Source: Macrobrachium rosenbergii (lineage: Eukaryota > Arthropoda > Malacostraca > Decapoda > Palaemonidae). Taken from it: a DNA stretch of 64,000 nt. The stretch spans positions 56,100,968 to 56,164,967 of the forward strand of contig NC_089781.1 of assembly GCF_040412425.1 (NCBI RefSeq). The letters run 5' to 3'. Each line of letters begins with the position of its first letter. Within the stretch, counting starts at the first letter, position 1. This document shows positions 48,497-59,359 of the stretch, piece after piece. The notes beneath the pieces are model-generated. The model made no database searches and was not told the origin of the DNA. It saw only the letters and a list, made by a program, of their open reading frames with translations. A program made the translations under genes and the position numbers.

Positions 48497-49480
48497 ACAA
48501 CGGCACGCCTGATGACAGAGAAGTTCGTGTGGCACAGTATCAAGAAGGTCGTTTGGCAGTGGGTGAAGAACTGCATACCGTGCCAAACAATTAAAGTTTC
48601 CATGCACACGGAATCAGGTATCAGAGAATTCCCTCAACCGTATCGGCGCTTTGGTCACATCCATATAGACGTTGTAGGTCCTCTGCCACAATCAGGGGGC
48701 GCCAGATACCTCCTGACGGTCATAGACCGTTCCACATGGCGGCCAGAAGCAACCCGGATGGCGGAAGCATCAACGAGCGCCTGTGCAGAGGCCTTCTTGT
48801 CGAGTTGGATCAGCCGTTTCGGTGTGCTTGACAGCATAACTACGGACAGGGACCCGGTATTCTTGTCGGAGCTCTGGGTCTCCCTGGCATGCCTGATGGG
48901 GACAACTCTCCACAGTCTGACAGCATATAACCTGGCAGCCGATGGCATGGTGGAAAGGGCCCACCGTTCGTTGAAGGCAGCTCTGATGGCACACTGTATC
49001 AATGACATTTGGAAGGCCCAGCTCCCCTGGGGCCTGCTGGGTCTCTGCACCACACTGAGGGCAAACGGCGACGTATCTCCAGCAGAGAAAGTCTATGGCG
49101 AAACGCTAGCCGTTCCGGGAGAGTTCTTCCCCCATGGCGCTGGACGACACAGATACCTCCCTTCCAAGGCTGAGGGAAGTGGCACAGAATTTTTCGCCCT
49201 GCCAAAACACTTTCATGGACAGGACCCATGTCTACAGCCCTGGGGGCCTGGATACCATCACCCATGTCTTCATCAGGATCGACGCCCACCCTTGACCAGA
49301 CCGTACAGGGGCCCATACCGTGTCGTCAGCAGATCATCCAAGGCCTATCTCATCAATATCCTTGGGCGTGAAGACTGGGTTTCTGTCAACTGGCTGAAAC
49401 CAGCTTTCCTGTTAGACAGCAACTCGGGAGGAAACTGGCAGGCGCTCCAGAATTCCTCCACAAAACGTGGCCACAGATGA
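48497..49480 (+). pseudogene. Gypsy integrase, element 1
   Basis: It continues the pol frame after the TGA at 48494. The N-terminal zinc-binding region ends with WVKNCIPCQ. The catalytic core shows HIDVVGPLP (first Asp), TTDRDPVF (second Asp) and DGMVERAHRSLKAAL (Glu). The C-terminal part shows GPYRVVSRSSKAYLIN, a GPY/F-like module, and WVSVNWLKPAFL. All three catalytic acids are visible. This part is open for 322 codons. Confidence 0.9.
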
Positions 49481-49693
49481 TTCCGTCGCCATCCCAAAAT
49501 GGGGTTGAGGATGTCCCAAGGGCCGCACTAAGGAAGTCATCTGCTCAGTTAAGCTGCCGGGCGATTCAGCAGTCGAAGCCGCCCCACATCCACAGTTATC
49601 AAGAACTCGGGGCCTGCTCCTCCTCCCAAAGCGTTCCGTGAATGATTTTTTTTTCAGATGTCTTCCAATCATTGCTTTTGTAATTATTGTCTT

Positions 49694-49710
49694 GTGGGGG
49701 GCGGGGTACA
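49694..49710 (+). promoter_or_regulatory. Polypurine tract before the gypsy 3' LTR
   Basis: TGTGGGGGGCGGGGTAC lies directly before the LTR. Purine-rich tracts here prime plus-strand DNA synthesis. Confidence 0.7.
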
Positions 49711-50009
49711 TGTAAAGACCCTTCGTTTTCGCATCAATCACGTCATGCATTGCATTTCTTAACATGTCAAGGCTCTCATGTGTAGAATTTTCTGCCCTTT
49801 CCGCCAGTATGTATTTCATAATTGTACATTTGTTATGTCTCTCAAAATTGCCATTTGTTTGTCTGTCAACAAACACAAATCACTCAGAGTGTGGGTCACG
49901 ACTATCGGAAGTCGGGCACCACGTTTCCGTCCGCACTCTGCCATGTATACCTGCGCTCAGGTAATAAAGAATTTAATACCCAGTTGACCTTTCTTGTCCT
50001 GTCCTTACA
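49711..50009 (+). repeat. Gypsy element 1 3' LTR (299 bp)
   Basis: It begins TGTAAAGACCC and ends GTCCTTACA, giving the inverted TGTAA/TTACA ends also seen in element 2. An AATAAA signal lies near 49965 (GTAATAAAGAATTT), and the end CCTTTCTTG...CCTTACA matches the LTR of element 2. The five bases after it are ATACT; the matching left duplication is lost with the 5' LTR. Confidence 0.88.
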
Positions 50010-50080
50010 ATACTATTTAGAAATGTGATCAAGTTTATACAACAAAGTGCCATGCAAGAGTTCATATAAATTGCATTTGT

Positions 50081-50527
50081 GCCGGTCTTAGATGATTATC
50101 CTGAAGAAGCCCAGCCTGTCTTAGATTATGTAGAGGATGTGTGGATTGGACACCCAAACTCGCTCAGTATGTCGACCTCCTCGACTTGATCATGTTTTTT
50201 GGAAATTTTTTGATGCTGTAAAGCAAGGTGCCTCTAAAACAAACAATTCTTGTGAAGGATGGCATCGATCATTCAGTGAGTTGATTGGCACATTTCATTC
50301 TATGATCTGGAAATTTTTAGACATTTCGAAGAAAGAACAATCAAGAAATGAAACAATAATGGAACAGTATACCGCTGGTTCAGACAGTCCTTGTCGTAAA
50401 AAAAAAAAATATTAGGATACATAGTACAGCAAGAGTCCAACGCATAGTCAATGACTTCGAAAATCGCGAACTACTTGACTATTGTGCCCAAAATTTGTCT
50501 TTTAGAGTAATGATGACATCTGTTTAA
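50081..50527 (+). pseudogene. MULE-type transposase C-terminal fragment
   Basis: The frames read PEEAQPVLDYVEDVWIG, then after a one-base shift PPRLDHVFWKFFDAVKQG, TNNSCEGWHRSFSELIG, IWKFLDISKKEQS and, at the end, RVQRIVNDFENRELLDY. The block TNNSxEGWHRxF and the closing FENRELLDY stretch are typical of the MULE transposase-like proteins (often with FLYWCH fingers) common in arthropods. Only the C-terminal end is present, with a frameshift near 50165 and a poly(A)-like run at 50400-50411 interrupting the frame. It stops at 50525-50527. The upstream catalytic part is absent. Confidence 0.75.
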
Positions 50528-50699
50528 ATGTCTTTTTTTAGAATATTTTTGTTTGTTCGTTTGTTTACCTTTGAATTTCTTAACATATTGTTACGTAATG
50601 ACATGTATTAGTTTGTATTAGTAGATGAATAAATAATTTTTAATGAATATCACCTTTTTGAACTTTTTATATTTTGATGTGTGATGTTTTTCCTTTGAA

Positions 50700-50875
50700 T
50701 ATTCAAAGGAAGTTCATCTTGTGATGAAGAAACAAGCGACGAAATTACTGACGATGTAATTTATTGCAACACAATTCCATTGCAATGAAAATGTCTAATA
50801 TGTAATTACCATGCGATGAAATTACTGCAATGAAATTACCATGATGAAATTACTGCGATTAAATTACAGAAATGA
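50700..50875 (+). repeat. Imperfect GATGAAATTACT short tandem repeats
   Basis: GATGAAATTACTG, GCAATGAAATTACC, GATGAAATTACTGC and variants recur between about 50720 and 50870. No coding capacity is seen. Confidence 0.6.
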
Positions 50876-50879
50876 AGCT

Positions 50880-51515
50880 GCTCTCAGCCTTAATCGGGAC
50901 ATGGACTGGACCAGGGAATGATGTAGTCGGTGGGGTATGAGGCTGAACTCCAGTAAAACAAAAACACTATTGATTAGCAGATCTCATACAGATTTCCCAC
51001 GCCATCCTCTCCTTCAGATGGATGGAACTTTGCTGAGTGAGTGTGAAGCTTTGACTATCATAGGTGTAGCTTTTGACTCACATATAACTTTCGAGAAACA
51101 CCTAATGAAGGTTTCAGCAAACGCTGCATGAAAGTTAGGTATTGTTTGTAAGGCCTCATATATTTATAACAGTGATAAAATCAATGCAACCTGTTTTAGG
51201 TTTAGAATACTGTCATCCAGTGTGGATGTCTGCTTCTGCCAGAGATTTATCTCTGAGATAGGTTTTCATAAGTTGTATTTCAACGAGATCTTTCACATTC
51301 ACAATTAACCCTGATCCCCTTTATCTGCCGAGAGCAACCAGATTCGCTGAACAGCAGCACCAATATGCAGTAAATGTGCCTCGCTGTCGAACTTCTCAGT
51401 TCCAGAGGTCTTTTATTCCTCACACTGTTGGGCTGTGGAACAACCTCCCATGGGATGTTGTGCAATTGGAACTTAAGAAGTTCAAGCGAAGATGCGGTGC
51501 ATTACTATCCTAATA
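50880..51515 (+). mobile_element. CR1/Jockey-like LINE fragment (RT C-terminus)
   Basis: The coding remnant reads LNRDMDWTREW, then GMRLNSSKTKTLLISRSH, IIGVAFDSHITFEKHL, and after frameshifts and a deletion ends FAEQQHQYAVNVPRCRTSQF and SFIPHTVGLWNNLPWDVV. These are the thumb and C-terminal tail blocks common to CR1/Jockey-group elements. It is unrelated to the satellite LINE at the sequence level. No catalytic palm motif remains. Confidence 0.8.
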
Positions 51516-51557
51516 CTATTCTCGTTGCATTTTAATACATTTCTGTCTATTTATTTT

Positions 51558-52568
51558 CACGAGCCTAACCTGGGGTTGATCTATCTGCCCGTAAACACAC
51601 ACTGAAACTCACCTGACTGCTCAGTTAAACTCATGAAAAGAAGTAAGATAACAGTAAATAAAAAATGGTTTCCAAAGAAATGCAAGACTTCACAATTTAG
51701 GTTTTATTGCAAGGATCAGAAGGATATTGCACGGGAGCTCCTCACTAGCTCCGTGGCACTGATATTATGTTACTCACAAAGCAAAGTGCCACTCTTAAAG
51801 AATTATGATCAATGGTAAAATTCTTAATTATAGAATTAATTATCTCTAGCAATAAAATTACTATGGGGAAACCTTTAGGCTGCATAAATATACAGATTCT
51901 GCCATGTAGACATGTAAGTCTTCAGGAATGAATCTTGAAGTGATCTTTCACACTGAAAATTAAGGAATTGGCACTCTGGGCAAAAAGGTGGACACAGCAG
52001 CAAATGCCTATTCTTTCCTGTAGGATGCACTGTCTTGATAAATATAGGCCAAACTTTGCAATAAGGCAAGGAACTTTGTGGGACTATTGCACGACAAAGA
52101 GATACGGGGTCAGAGAGGGAAGAACAGTCGAAAACCGACCTGACAAGGAAGCTACTCTGAGGCTGGCCACCAAGAAAAACCATTTCCCTGGGTCAAGGCC
52201 TTTATATAATCTCTGGTCCAGTCTCCAAGTCCTTTGTGTAACATGTGGAGTTTGACTGTTACTTGACGGCTTTCATGCTTTTAGTGGCACACAGGAGCGG
52301 TGCTGGAATTAAGGAGAATACGAAAGCCCAGGGGAAATCAAAGGGTGACAAAGTCAGGATTATAGGCTCAGAGAAAAGGGCTGGAGTTTGTCGTGAAGGC
52401 TCCGAAAATTTTAGCGTATGCTAATGTCAGACTTGTTTTGCACGTCCCCAGCTTCTCGGTTCTGGGTGGTTCGGGTGTTTGACTCACCTTCTGTACTTTA
52501 CTTGATTTAACTAAATTTGAAAAGTGAGTGAATCTGCACGTGCTCTTACAAACTGCAATTGCACGTTA
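51558..52568. repeat. Unidentified interspersed repeat X, copy 1, with an extra 348-bp block
   Basis: It shares its ends and interior with 58531-59186, from CACGAGCCTAACCTGGGGTT to TGAAAAGTGAGTGAATCTGC. Compared with copy 2 it has an extra block at about 51650-51997. Shared blocks include GGGTCAGAGAGGGAAG and TGGCACACAGGAGCGGTGCT. No protein is recognisable. Confidence 0.75.
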
Positions 52569-52786
52569 TAACTCACCCCCCCATTCCACACTGGAAGACA
52601 TATTTGGGTGTGAATATCAGTCTAGCTTTAATCACTTTTAAAATTTATCTCCTTCACCTCTCTTAGCATTCGTTCCCAAAATGAAATAAAAATTTGAAAT
52701 CATTGTTTTACTTAGAGTATCTGTTTACTTAACTTATTTGCAAGAAGTTACTCTACTGAGTTTATTTACTACAAGTCAGTTTTAAT

Positions 52787-53662
52787 GAAAATGCGGTGAT
52801 TATCAAATAAGATATCGTACTGAGCTTATTTACTATAAATCAATTTTAATGAAATTGCAGTTATTATCAAATTCGAAAGTTTATTTCACAACATTATGCA
52901 TGGAATTATATTCAGTAACCTAGCTAGCTAGACATTTTAAATTTTCCCCAGCTAGTTTTGATTCATAAAATACAAACTTTCATCTTCCAATTCATGGAAT
53001 TTTTAATCTGCATACATCTTAGTTTATTATTACAGTGTTCAGCTGTTGTAATTTTAACAATCCTGCCAGTAAACTGGCTAGCATGGTGTGCTAATTTGCA
53101 CATATATACATGGCATAAATTCAGGGTAAGAAGTAATTATTTCAATACAAACTTGGGTAAGCTAAATACAAGCAAATTTCTTCTAGTTCAAGGGTTTTAG
53201 TTTAATCATGCAAGCAATTGCTTGAAAATGCGGTGATTATCAAATAAGATATCGTACTGAGCTTATTTACTATAAATCAATTTTAATGAAATTGCAATTA
53301 TCAAATTCAGAAAGTTTATTTCACAACATTATGCATGGAATTATATTCAGTAACCTAGCTAGCTAGACATTTTAAATTTTCCCCAGCTAGTTTTGATTCA
53401 TAAAATACAAACTTTCATCTTCCAATTCATGGAATTTTTAATCTGCATACATCTTAGTTTATTATTACAGTGTTCAGCTGTTGTAATTTTAACAATCCTG
53501 CCAGTAAACTGGCTAGCATGGTGTGCTAATTTGCACATATATACATGGCATAAATTCAGGGTAAGAAGTAATTATTTCAATACAAACTTGGGTAAGCTAA
53601 ATACAAGCAAATTTCTTCTAGTTCAAGGGTTTTAGTTTAATCATGCAAGCAATTGCTTGAAA
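52787..53662 (+). repeat. Tandem duplication of about 435 bp
   Basis: Unit 1 (52787-53223) and unit 2 (53224-53662) are almost identical, differing by a 2-base indel (GCAGTTATTATC versus GCAATTATC) and a one-base change nearby. A shorter internal echo of about 70 bases (ACTGAGTTTATTTACTACAA and ACTGAGCTTATTTACTATAA) precedes unit 1. An 80-codon frame is repeated within each unit, but nothing suggests that it is translated. Confidence 0.92.
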
Positions 53663-53959
53663 GGGAGAAGTCATTGACTTATAGTGCCAGGGGATCTGCT
53701 TATACACTCTGCATTGGGCAGAGTATTATGCAAGTAAAAGTTTGCCATTATAAGGTGTAAAGTGAGATTAACAAAGATTGACTTTTCAAAAATTAGAAAA
53801 CATTACAAAATTACAGAATTACAAGAAGAGGATTATTTACAAGTTACATAGAAAGAGAATGAAGGAGTGACTTGGCATCCGACTCTGGTAGGGATGCCAA
53901 ATTGCTCAAGTGAAGGTGGCACTGTGCCATATAGGTACAAGTGCCAGGAGAGCTCAAAG
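53663..53959. other. No gene seen
   Basis: This is AT-rich sequence between the tandem duplication and the gag-protease remnant. I see nothing in it that I can name. Confidence 0.5.
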
Positions 53960-54858
53960 CTCTTGGCTACCTGGAGCTTCTACGCCCTTTGTGCTTCTTC
54001 GGACCTCTTTTAGACTGAGACTCTAAGTTTGCAGGAGGAATCGGTGAAGTTGAATCTGAGGAAGGTACTGGGGTACCAGTTATGCCTTCTGCTGCGACAG
54101 CTGAAGCATTGACAGCGCCAGGAATTTCTATTGTTTATCAACGCATTTCTTTGATTTCTGGGGTGAGCTGAGATATGGCTGAATTTTCCATCAGGATATT
54201 ATTTTTCAAGGCCTGGGATATTGATGAAGAAGTTTTTGTAGGCATGCATGGCTTGTAGGCTATGATGACAAACTCAAACACGGGTTGCGAGGCCACATCG
54301 CGGGGCGAGCTTCTGCTGAGGTCATGGGAATCCAGAATAAGCCCTAGTAAATTTCGGACTGGCTCTCTTTCCGTCACCAGTAGTGGGGCCAGGCCAGGCA
54401 AAGATGGGGGCCGACGGGACTGGGATCTCCTGAAGTGAGATCTATGTGTTGCTCTGGCACTGTCACTAAGACAGGGCCAGTCGCAGGAATTAAAGCTGGA
54501 TTTGGCTCTGGCACTGTCCTTTTGGCAGGGCCAGGTGTAGGACTTACAATTGAGATTGGCTCTACATCTGGGATGGATGGAGCATGGCACTGCTCAGAGC
54601 ACTCAGGTGGCACTGGCAGGGAATTTGAGTCAACTTTTGACTCTCCTAAAGGGAGATATGGCACTAAGGTGGGGCCAGGCACTGGAATTTGGTTTGGTAA
54701 GGGCTCCACCTTCGAGATGGGCGGAGCTTGGCACTACTCATGGCACTCATGTGGCACTGGCAGTGTTCCTGAGGCAGGGTGAGGTAGATTTACTGTGCCT
54801 GCTTGCAAATGTGAGAGGTTGTCTTGTCTTGGATTTGATGGAGACAGGGAATTTTGTC
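53960..54858 (-). pseudogene. Pro/Ser-rich downstream part of a minus-strand gag-protease element
   Basis: Downstream of the protease block on the minus strand is a low-complexity coding-like stretch. One frame has imperfect repeats such as PVPGPTLVPYLP, SPTPGPAKRTVPEPNP and ATGPVLVTVPEQ (54374-54709). A later frame has SISQALKNNILMENSAISQ (54138-54300) and, after two stops, SAVAAEGITGTPVPSSDS and a basic end KRGPKKHKGRRSSR at about 53980. I do not recognise a domain. No reverse transcriptase follows, so either the element is truncated here or this ORF is a variable linker. Confidence 0.4.
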
Positions 54859-55410
54859 TCAGAGGGAGATCATGTCCTCCAGGATATGTTTTGCAACTGC
54901 AAGAGTGCAGATGCGAGTTCTGTAAGGTCTAGTGACCCTCAAATGAACTGTTGGAAGAATCAGTTTTACGTTGTTGATACTCTCTATTGTGATAAGGTTG
55001 TGGTTTTCAATTTTACCCCCATGAGGGATTTTGTCTTCCTGTATAAGGGAGATTTGCGCCCCAGTATCTGCGAATGCTAGGACCTGGCGTGCATGGTAGC
55101 GACCATGAGGGGGTGCCACAAATATTGGAACTTTGGCTGGAGGACCAAGGGATGAATTCATAACTGCCGAAGCAATGGCAGGAATAGCAGTATTTTTAGG
55201 GCAATGCCTCCAGAGGACGGAGTGCCCATAGACCTTACACACCATGCAGAAGACCTTATTAAAATCCTTGCTAGGGGCTGGTGCAGGTTGTGGAGCTTGC
55301 CTTTGTTGATCAGGAGCTTGCTTTGCAGTGGTTTTTCTTTTAAAGTGGCACCGTTCCGAGCGGCGTCCAACCTTCTTGCAATAGATGCAGGCTGAACTTT
55401 TAGCTTGCAA
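54859..55410 (-). pseudogene. Retrotransposon zinc knuckle and aspartic protease
   Basis: The N-terminal half has two Cys/His clusters, CIYCKKVGRRSERCHF and CMVCKVYGHSVLWRHC, like the nucleocapsid knuckles of Gag though not canonical CCHC. A Gln/Pro-rich stretch (QAPDQQRQAPQPAPAPS) separates them. The C-terminal half has AFADTGAQISLIQ, the DTG active-site motif of retropepsins with its usual hydrophobic flank. The 183-codon frame is open. It lies downstream of the capsid frame at 55583-56077 with a frameshift between. Confidence 0.75.
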
Positions 55411-56330
55411 CCCTTTTTAGATTGGTTTTGAGTGGCTGTTGGATAAGTGGGTACTATTGTATTTTCATGCCCATCGTACTATGCTGGTAATGATGAGTTT
55501 CTCAGTCGTCGGCTAAGCGGCAACATTCAGCAATGGAGGTGGGGTATTTCTCATGTATGTAGGTAGCAAGTGTGCTTGGAGCCTAGTGGAAGAAATCCTC
55601 CAGCTGCACTTGCTCAGAGAGTTTGTTAAGAGTTGTGACATTATGAGCGTCTAGCCAATGTTTGTAGACTCTTCCCTTGTAATAATTCCAATCCATCCAG
55701 GATTGACCTATTTCTCTGGGTAGGCTGTGCCCCCATTGTCTCCACCTGTCTGGTGTGATTTCATACACTTTGTTGACAGCCCTCTGGACTATGGCAAGAT
55801 CTCCTTGTTCCATGGCTGTCAAAGCATGAAGACCAACTAGACCTTTTCCACCCATATGCTTATTTAATATTAAGGCTATCTCCATTGCACTGGGGGTGAA
55901 ATTTTCAAAAACCTTCTTGATGTGATACAGCCATGCATCAGGTTCACTGTCTGACCATTTCTGGATAAGGGTACTCATGCTGGACAGGGTTGACTGTGAA
56001 GTAGCAGGAGTAGGGTTCTCAGTCCTATGTTGGGCGAGGGCCGTGGCATTGGCATGGCGAACTTGCTCAAGTGCCAACTCATTGCTAGGTTGTTCTTTTC
56101 TTGCTTGTCTCTCTGCTTCGGTGAAAGCGGTTTCCTCCCAAGCCCTGTTTAGCTCATGTTGGCATTACTTCTCCTCCTTCTCGTCTTTCTCCTTCTTTGC
56201 TCTGGTTACCTGTTCGTCTATCCAGGCAGTCAGCTGCTCTCCCTGGAGACCCCTGGCCTATCCGAGCCCTTGAAAGGTCTGGTAGTCTGGAAGTGGCTAG
56301 AATGGGGAGTGCCAGACAAATTGCACTGCT
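55411..56330 (-). pseudogene. gag: Retrotransposon gag capsid region
   Basis: The 164-codon frame 55583-56077 reads LIQKWSDSEPDAWLYHIKKVFENF, shown here only as a landmark for the capsid start, then MEIALILNKHMGGKGL, WRQWGHSLPREIGQSW and KHWLDAHNVTTLNKLSEQV. After a stop at 55583, PSTLATYIHEKYPTSIAECC and LADD continue, the usual end of such capsids before the knuckles. Upstream an acidic and basic coiled-coil-like stretch (EQVTRAKKEKDEKEEKK and EAERQARKEQ) reaches about 56230. It resembles Ty3/gypsy Gag by order and composition; the family is not certain. Confidence 0.65.
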
Positions 56331-58019
56331 TCAAGTACGATGGTTTGAGTGTAAATCAGGCTTGGTAATAATAAAAGAGAACCGAGCATCAAGGTAGACA
56401 GTAAGAAAGAAGGGCCAAGACTAACCCTCAGTTTGCAAGACTAAGGAAATCACCAAGGCAGGGTATAGGAAAGAAGATGAAGAAAAGGAAATCCACATGT
56501 GTGGCATTAAGCTGAATGCTTGGTAATGGCTCTGGTGAGGATACCAGAGACCGAGTAGTGGAGAATGCCCATGAGAGTGGCACTCTTTGTAAGTTTTGAT
56601 AGTTTGCTTCCAGTCGCAATTTGCCGATCGGGAAGGGATGGTACTCAATGTGTGTCAGTTTGTTGGGGAAGTCCAGCGGAATACATCAGCTTCTTAGGCT
56701 TTAAATTTAACTACTTGTGATACGGGTTGTCGTTGAGTGAAGAGGTTTTGTGTTCCGAAGGGAATGGTTATTTCACAAATGATGTGCGATTTTATGTTCG
56801 GAATGAGCAGGTTTTTCTAGAGGCCCCGTAGGATGTTAGTTGGTTCACAAGGAACAGTGTGGGGATGTTCGGAGAACAATGGGGTGACATGCAAAAGTGC
56901 AGACTCATCCCATAACATCAAGTGTGGTGTTTTGTTTGTTCTGAAGAATAGACTTTTGTCAGTTCTGAAGAACTGGGTATTTGTGAGTGCTCATGAATGG
57001 TCAAAACTGACTATAGTGTGAACATTAGGGTGTTCCGTAGAACGTGGTCCTCATACAGAGGGAGTTATTTTAAGTTGTTCAAAAGAACAGTAGAAACTTG
57101 CACATTGACAAAACCGGTTACTGTACAAGTTAGTTTTTTGGTAAGGTTTTGGTTGTGCATGGATGGTGTGAGTGATTAACCATAGGCTACTACATGTGGT
57201 TAGTTCCCTAGACCTTATTCTTTAGAAGCAAACACACGTAAGATGTAAATTAATGGGTTCGTTGGGTTTTTAGTCCGAACAAATCGGCTTGCAATTTCAC
57301 TTCTGACAGTCCCAAGTCAAGAGAAAGCTGTGAAAACATGGTATTGTGAATGCAAGTGCGCTTGGAAAGGCTTGAGTAAGGTGGTTTGGTAAGGTATAAA
57401 TTCTGGTATTATCCAAATTAGTTGCTTTACTCGTAATGGGGTTTGTAATGCAGATTATGTGGTAAAGTGTATAGTTTTTACCCTATATAACTTCCACACA
57501 GGTATAACTAAATGACAGGAATGAATAATATCTTATCCTCACCCAATATATGTAATTTCTTGGGTGAGTACACAAATAATGCTAACTTATAATATGTGAA
57601 TGGTAATAATGCAAACTTCGCGATGTCTTCCACAAAATGAGTTTTAAACGTGACGAGTGACAGTAATATTTGTGTTAATGCTGTTCGACAGCTGTCAAAG
57701 GTTACTGAATGGTTGTTGCGTTGAGAGGATGGCCAACATTCAGCCCATAAAAGTCTGTCGTTGTGCTCTATGGTGGCCGATAGACATTCACAATGACTTT
57801 GACATTGACATTAAAGGAATGGTAATACTATGCGCTTCCTACATTAACACATGGAATTTCTTCACAAACGTTTACGTTAATATTATTTGTATGACTATGC
57901 ATAAGATGCAGAGTAACAGGGGTTAACTTGAACAAGCAGTGATGCCGTAGAGCAAATAAAATCATAAAGTACAATTGGTTATTGAGCGAAGATGAACTGA
58001 GTCTAGACAATGCATGACT
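56331..58019. other. No gene seen; GTTC...GAAC dyads
   Basis: I see no coding region or RNA gene. Between 56751 and 57090 short dyads of the form GTTC-n-GAAC recur (for example GTTCGGAGAAC, GTTCTGAAGAAC, GTTCCGTAGAAC, GTTCAAAAGAAC). This stretch could include the 5' LTR or leader of the minus-strand gag-protease element, but I could not place LTR ends. Confidence 0.4.
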
Positions 58020-58367
58020 GCTATCTGCCTGCCTATCAGAAGTTGCCAGATACCTCTTCCAGACTGAGGCTCTTGTAAGTTTTTAGAGTGAATTTTTGCA
58101 CTTTTCTGGAAAGTTAACATTTATCTGGTTATCACTTCATTTCCTAGGTAGTTCCTAACCACTAGAGGCATGTAGTCTCTTGTTACAGCATGCACTAAGG
58201 ATAAATATAGCTAAGTACATGCACGTCTGGCAATAAGCTTTCTCTTGCTCTCTGAGTGAGAGGAAGGTGAATAGCGAGCGATCCTACACTCAGGTATACG
58301 ATTTGTTTCTTTATGACACTGTATTTAAATTGCAATAAAATTCAATTAAAGTACTTATGCTGTGTAC
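58020..58367 (+). repeat. Possible LTR upstream of a degraded gypsy element
   Basis: The stretch has a TATA-like ATAAATATAGC (about 58202), an AATAAA near 58336 and an end TGTGTACACTG followed by CTGTCCACGAGTGCC. The arrangement resembles the LTR/primer-site end of element 2 (CTTACACTGGTGACC). The left end is uncertain, and no second copy is in the window. Confidence 0.3.
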
Positions 58368-58530
58368 ACTGCTGTCCACGAGTGCCAAATAAGTTACTAA
58401 AGGATATGAGGTTTCTTATGATTGTAAACACTCAGACTTAGCCAGCAAAGCTGATTAGCTGTTCTACTGAGGTTGGGGAAGAGTGTTGCATGGTTGAGCC
58501 ATGCAAAAAATCATACAAGGTCACCACTTT

Positions 58531-59186
58531 CACGAGCCTAACCTGGGATTGATCTATCTGGCCCTAAACACACCCTGAAACTCACCTGACTGCTCAGTTA
58601 AACTCATGAAAAGAAGTAAGATCAGCAAACGCCTATTTTTTCCCATAGGATGCACTTTCTTGATAAACGCAGACCAGACTTTGCAATAAGGAAAGGGACT
58701 TGGTGGGACCATTGCATGACAAAGAGATATGGGGTCAGAGAGGGAAGGGTAGTTGGAAACCGACCTGACAAGGAAGCTACTCTGATGCTGGTTACCAATG
58801 AACTCCCCCATTCCTCTGGGTCAAGACCTTTACATAATCTCTGGTCCAGTCTCCAAGTCCTTTGTGTCGCATGTTCCATTTGACCATTACTTGCTGGCTT
58901 CCATGTTCCATGTTTTTAGTGGCACACAGGAGCGGTGCTGGGATTAAGGAGAATGCGAAAGTCCAGGGGAAATCAAAGGGTGACAAAGACGGGATTATGG
59001 GCTCAGAGAGAAGGGGTGGAGTTGTCGTGAAGGCTCCGAGAATATTAGGCTTGTTTTGAACATCCCCAGCTTCTTGGTTCTGGGTGGTCGTGTGTTTGAC
59101 TCACCCTCTGAACTTTACTTGATTTAACTAAATTTGAAAAGTGAGTGAAGCTGCCCATGCTCTTGTAGACTGCAATTGGATGTTAC
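58531..59186. repeat. Unidentified interspersed repeat X, copy 2
   Basis: It matches 51558-52568 from CACGAGCCTAACCTGGGATT to TGAAAAGTGAGTGAAGCTGC, without the 348-bp block. Identity is high by eye, with scattered substitutions. The strand of the element is unknown. Confidence 0.75.
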
Positions 59187-59359
59187 ATTATTAGTTTATC
59201 GATTTATTTTTTCTTTTTTAATAAGTAGGATCTCTTCTTTATGTATTTCCCTTTACCTCTTCTTACTTCTTCCTAATTTCAAGTCAATGGCCCCTGTGGG
59301 CTTTTCCATATGAATAGGTTTCATATTCTGAATAATATAATAATAATAATCACCTACCT

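Larger units (their letters stand above)
45364..50009 (+). mobile_element. Ty3/gypsy element 1, lacking 5' LTR, decayed
   Basis: Internal sequence begins inside the leader (GGTTTTGGCTTCGCCATTAA at 45364), just after where the primer-binding site lies in the related element at 62830. Gag, protease, RT, RNase H and integrase follow in the standard gypsy order, then a purine-rich tract and a 299-bp LTR. The 5' LTR and primer-binding site are replaced by satellite. Stops and frameshifts throughout make it inactive. Confidence 0.92.

Noticed and set aside
51641..51998. The 348-bp block of repeat X as an intron lost by splicing in copy 2
   Set aside because: GTAAGAT looks like a donor and an AG lies at the end, but copy 2 keeps GTAAGAT, so a clean splice does not explain the difference.
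52958..53635. The repeated 80-codon frames as a duplicated gene
   Set aside because: They have no domain, no codon signature and AT-rich context; the frame is carried by the 435-bp tandem duplication.
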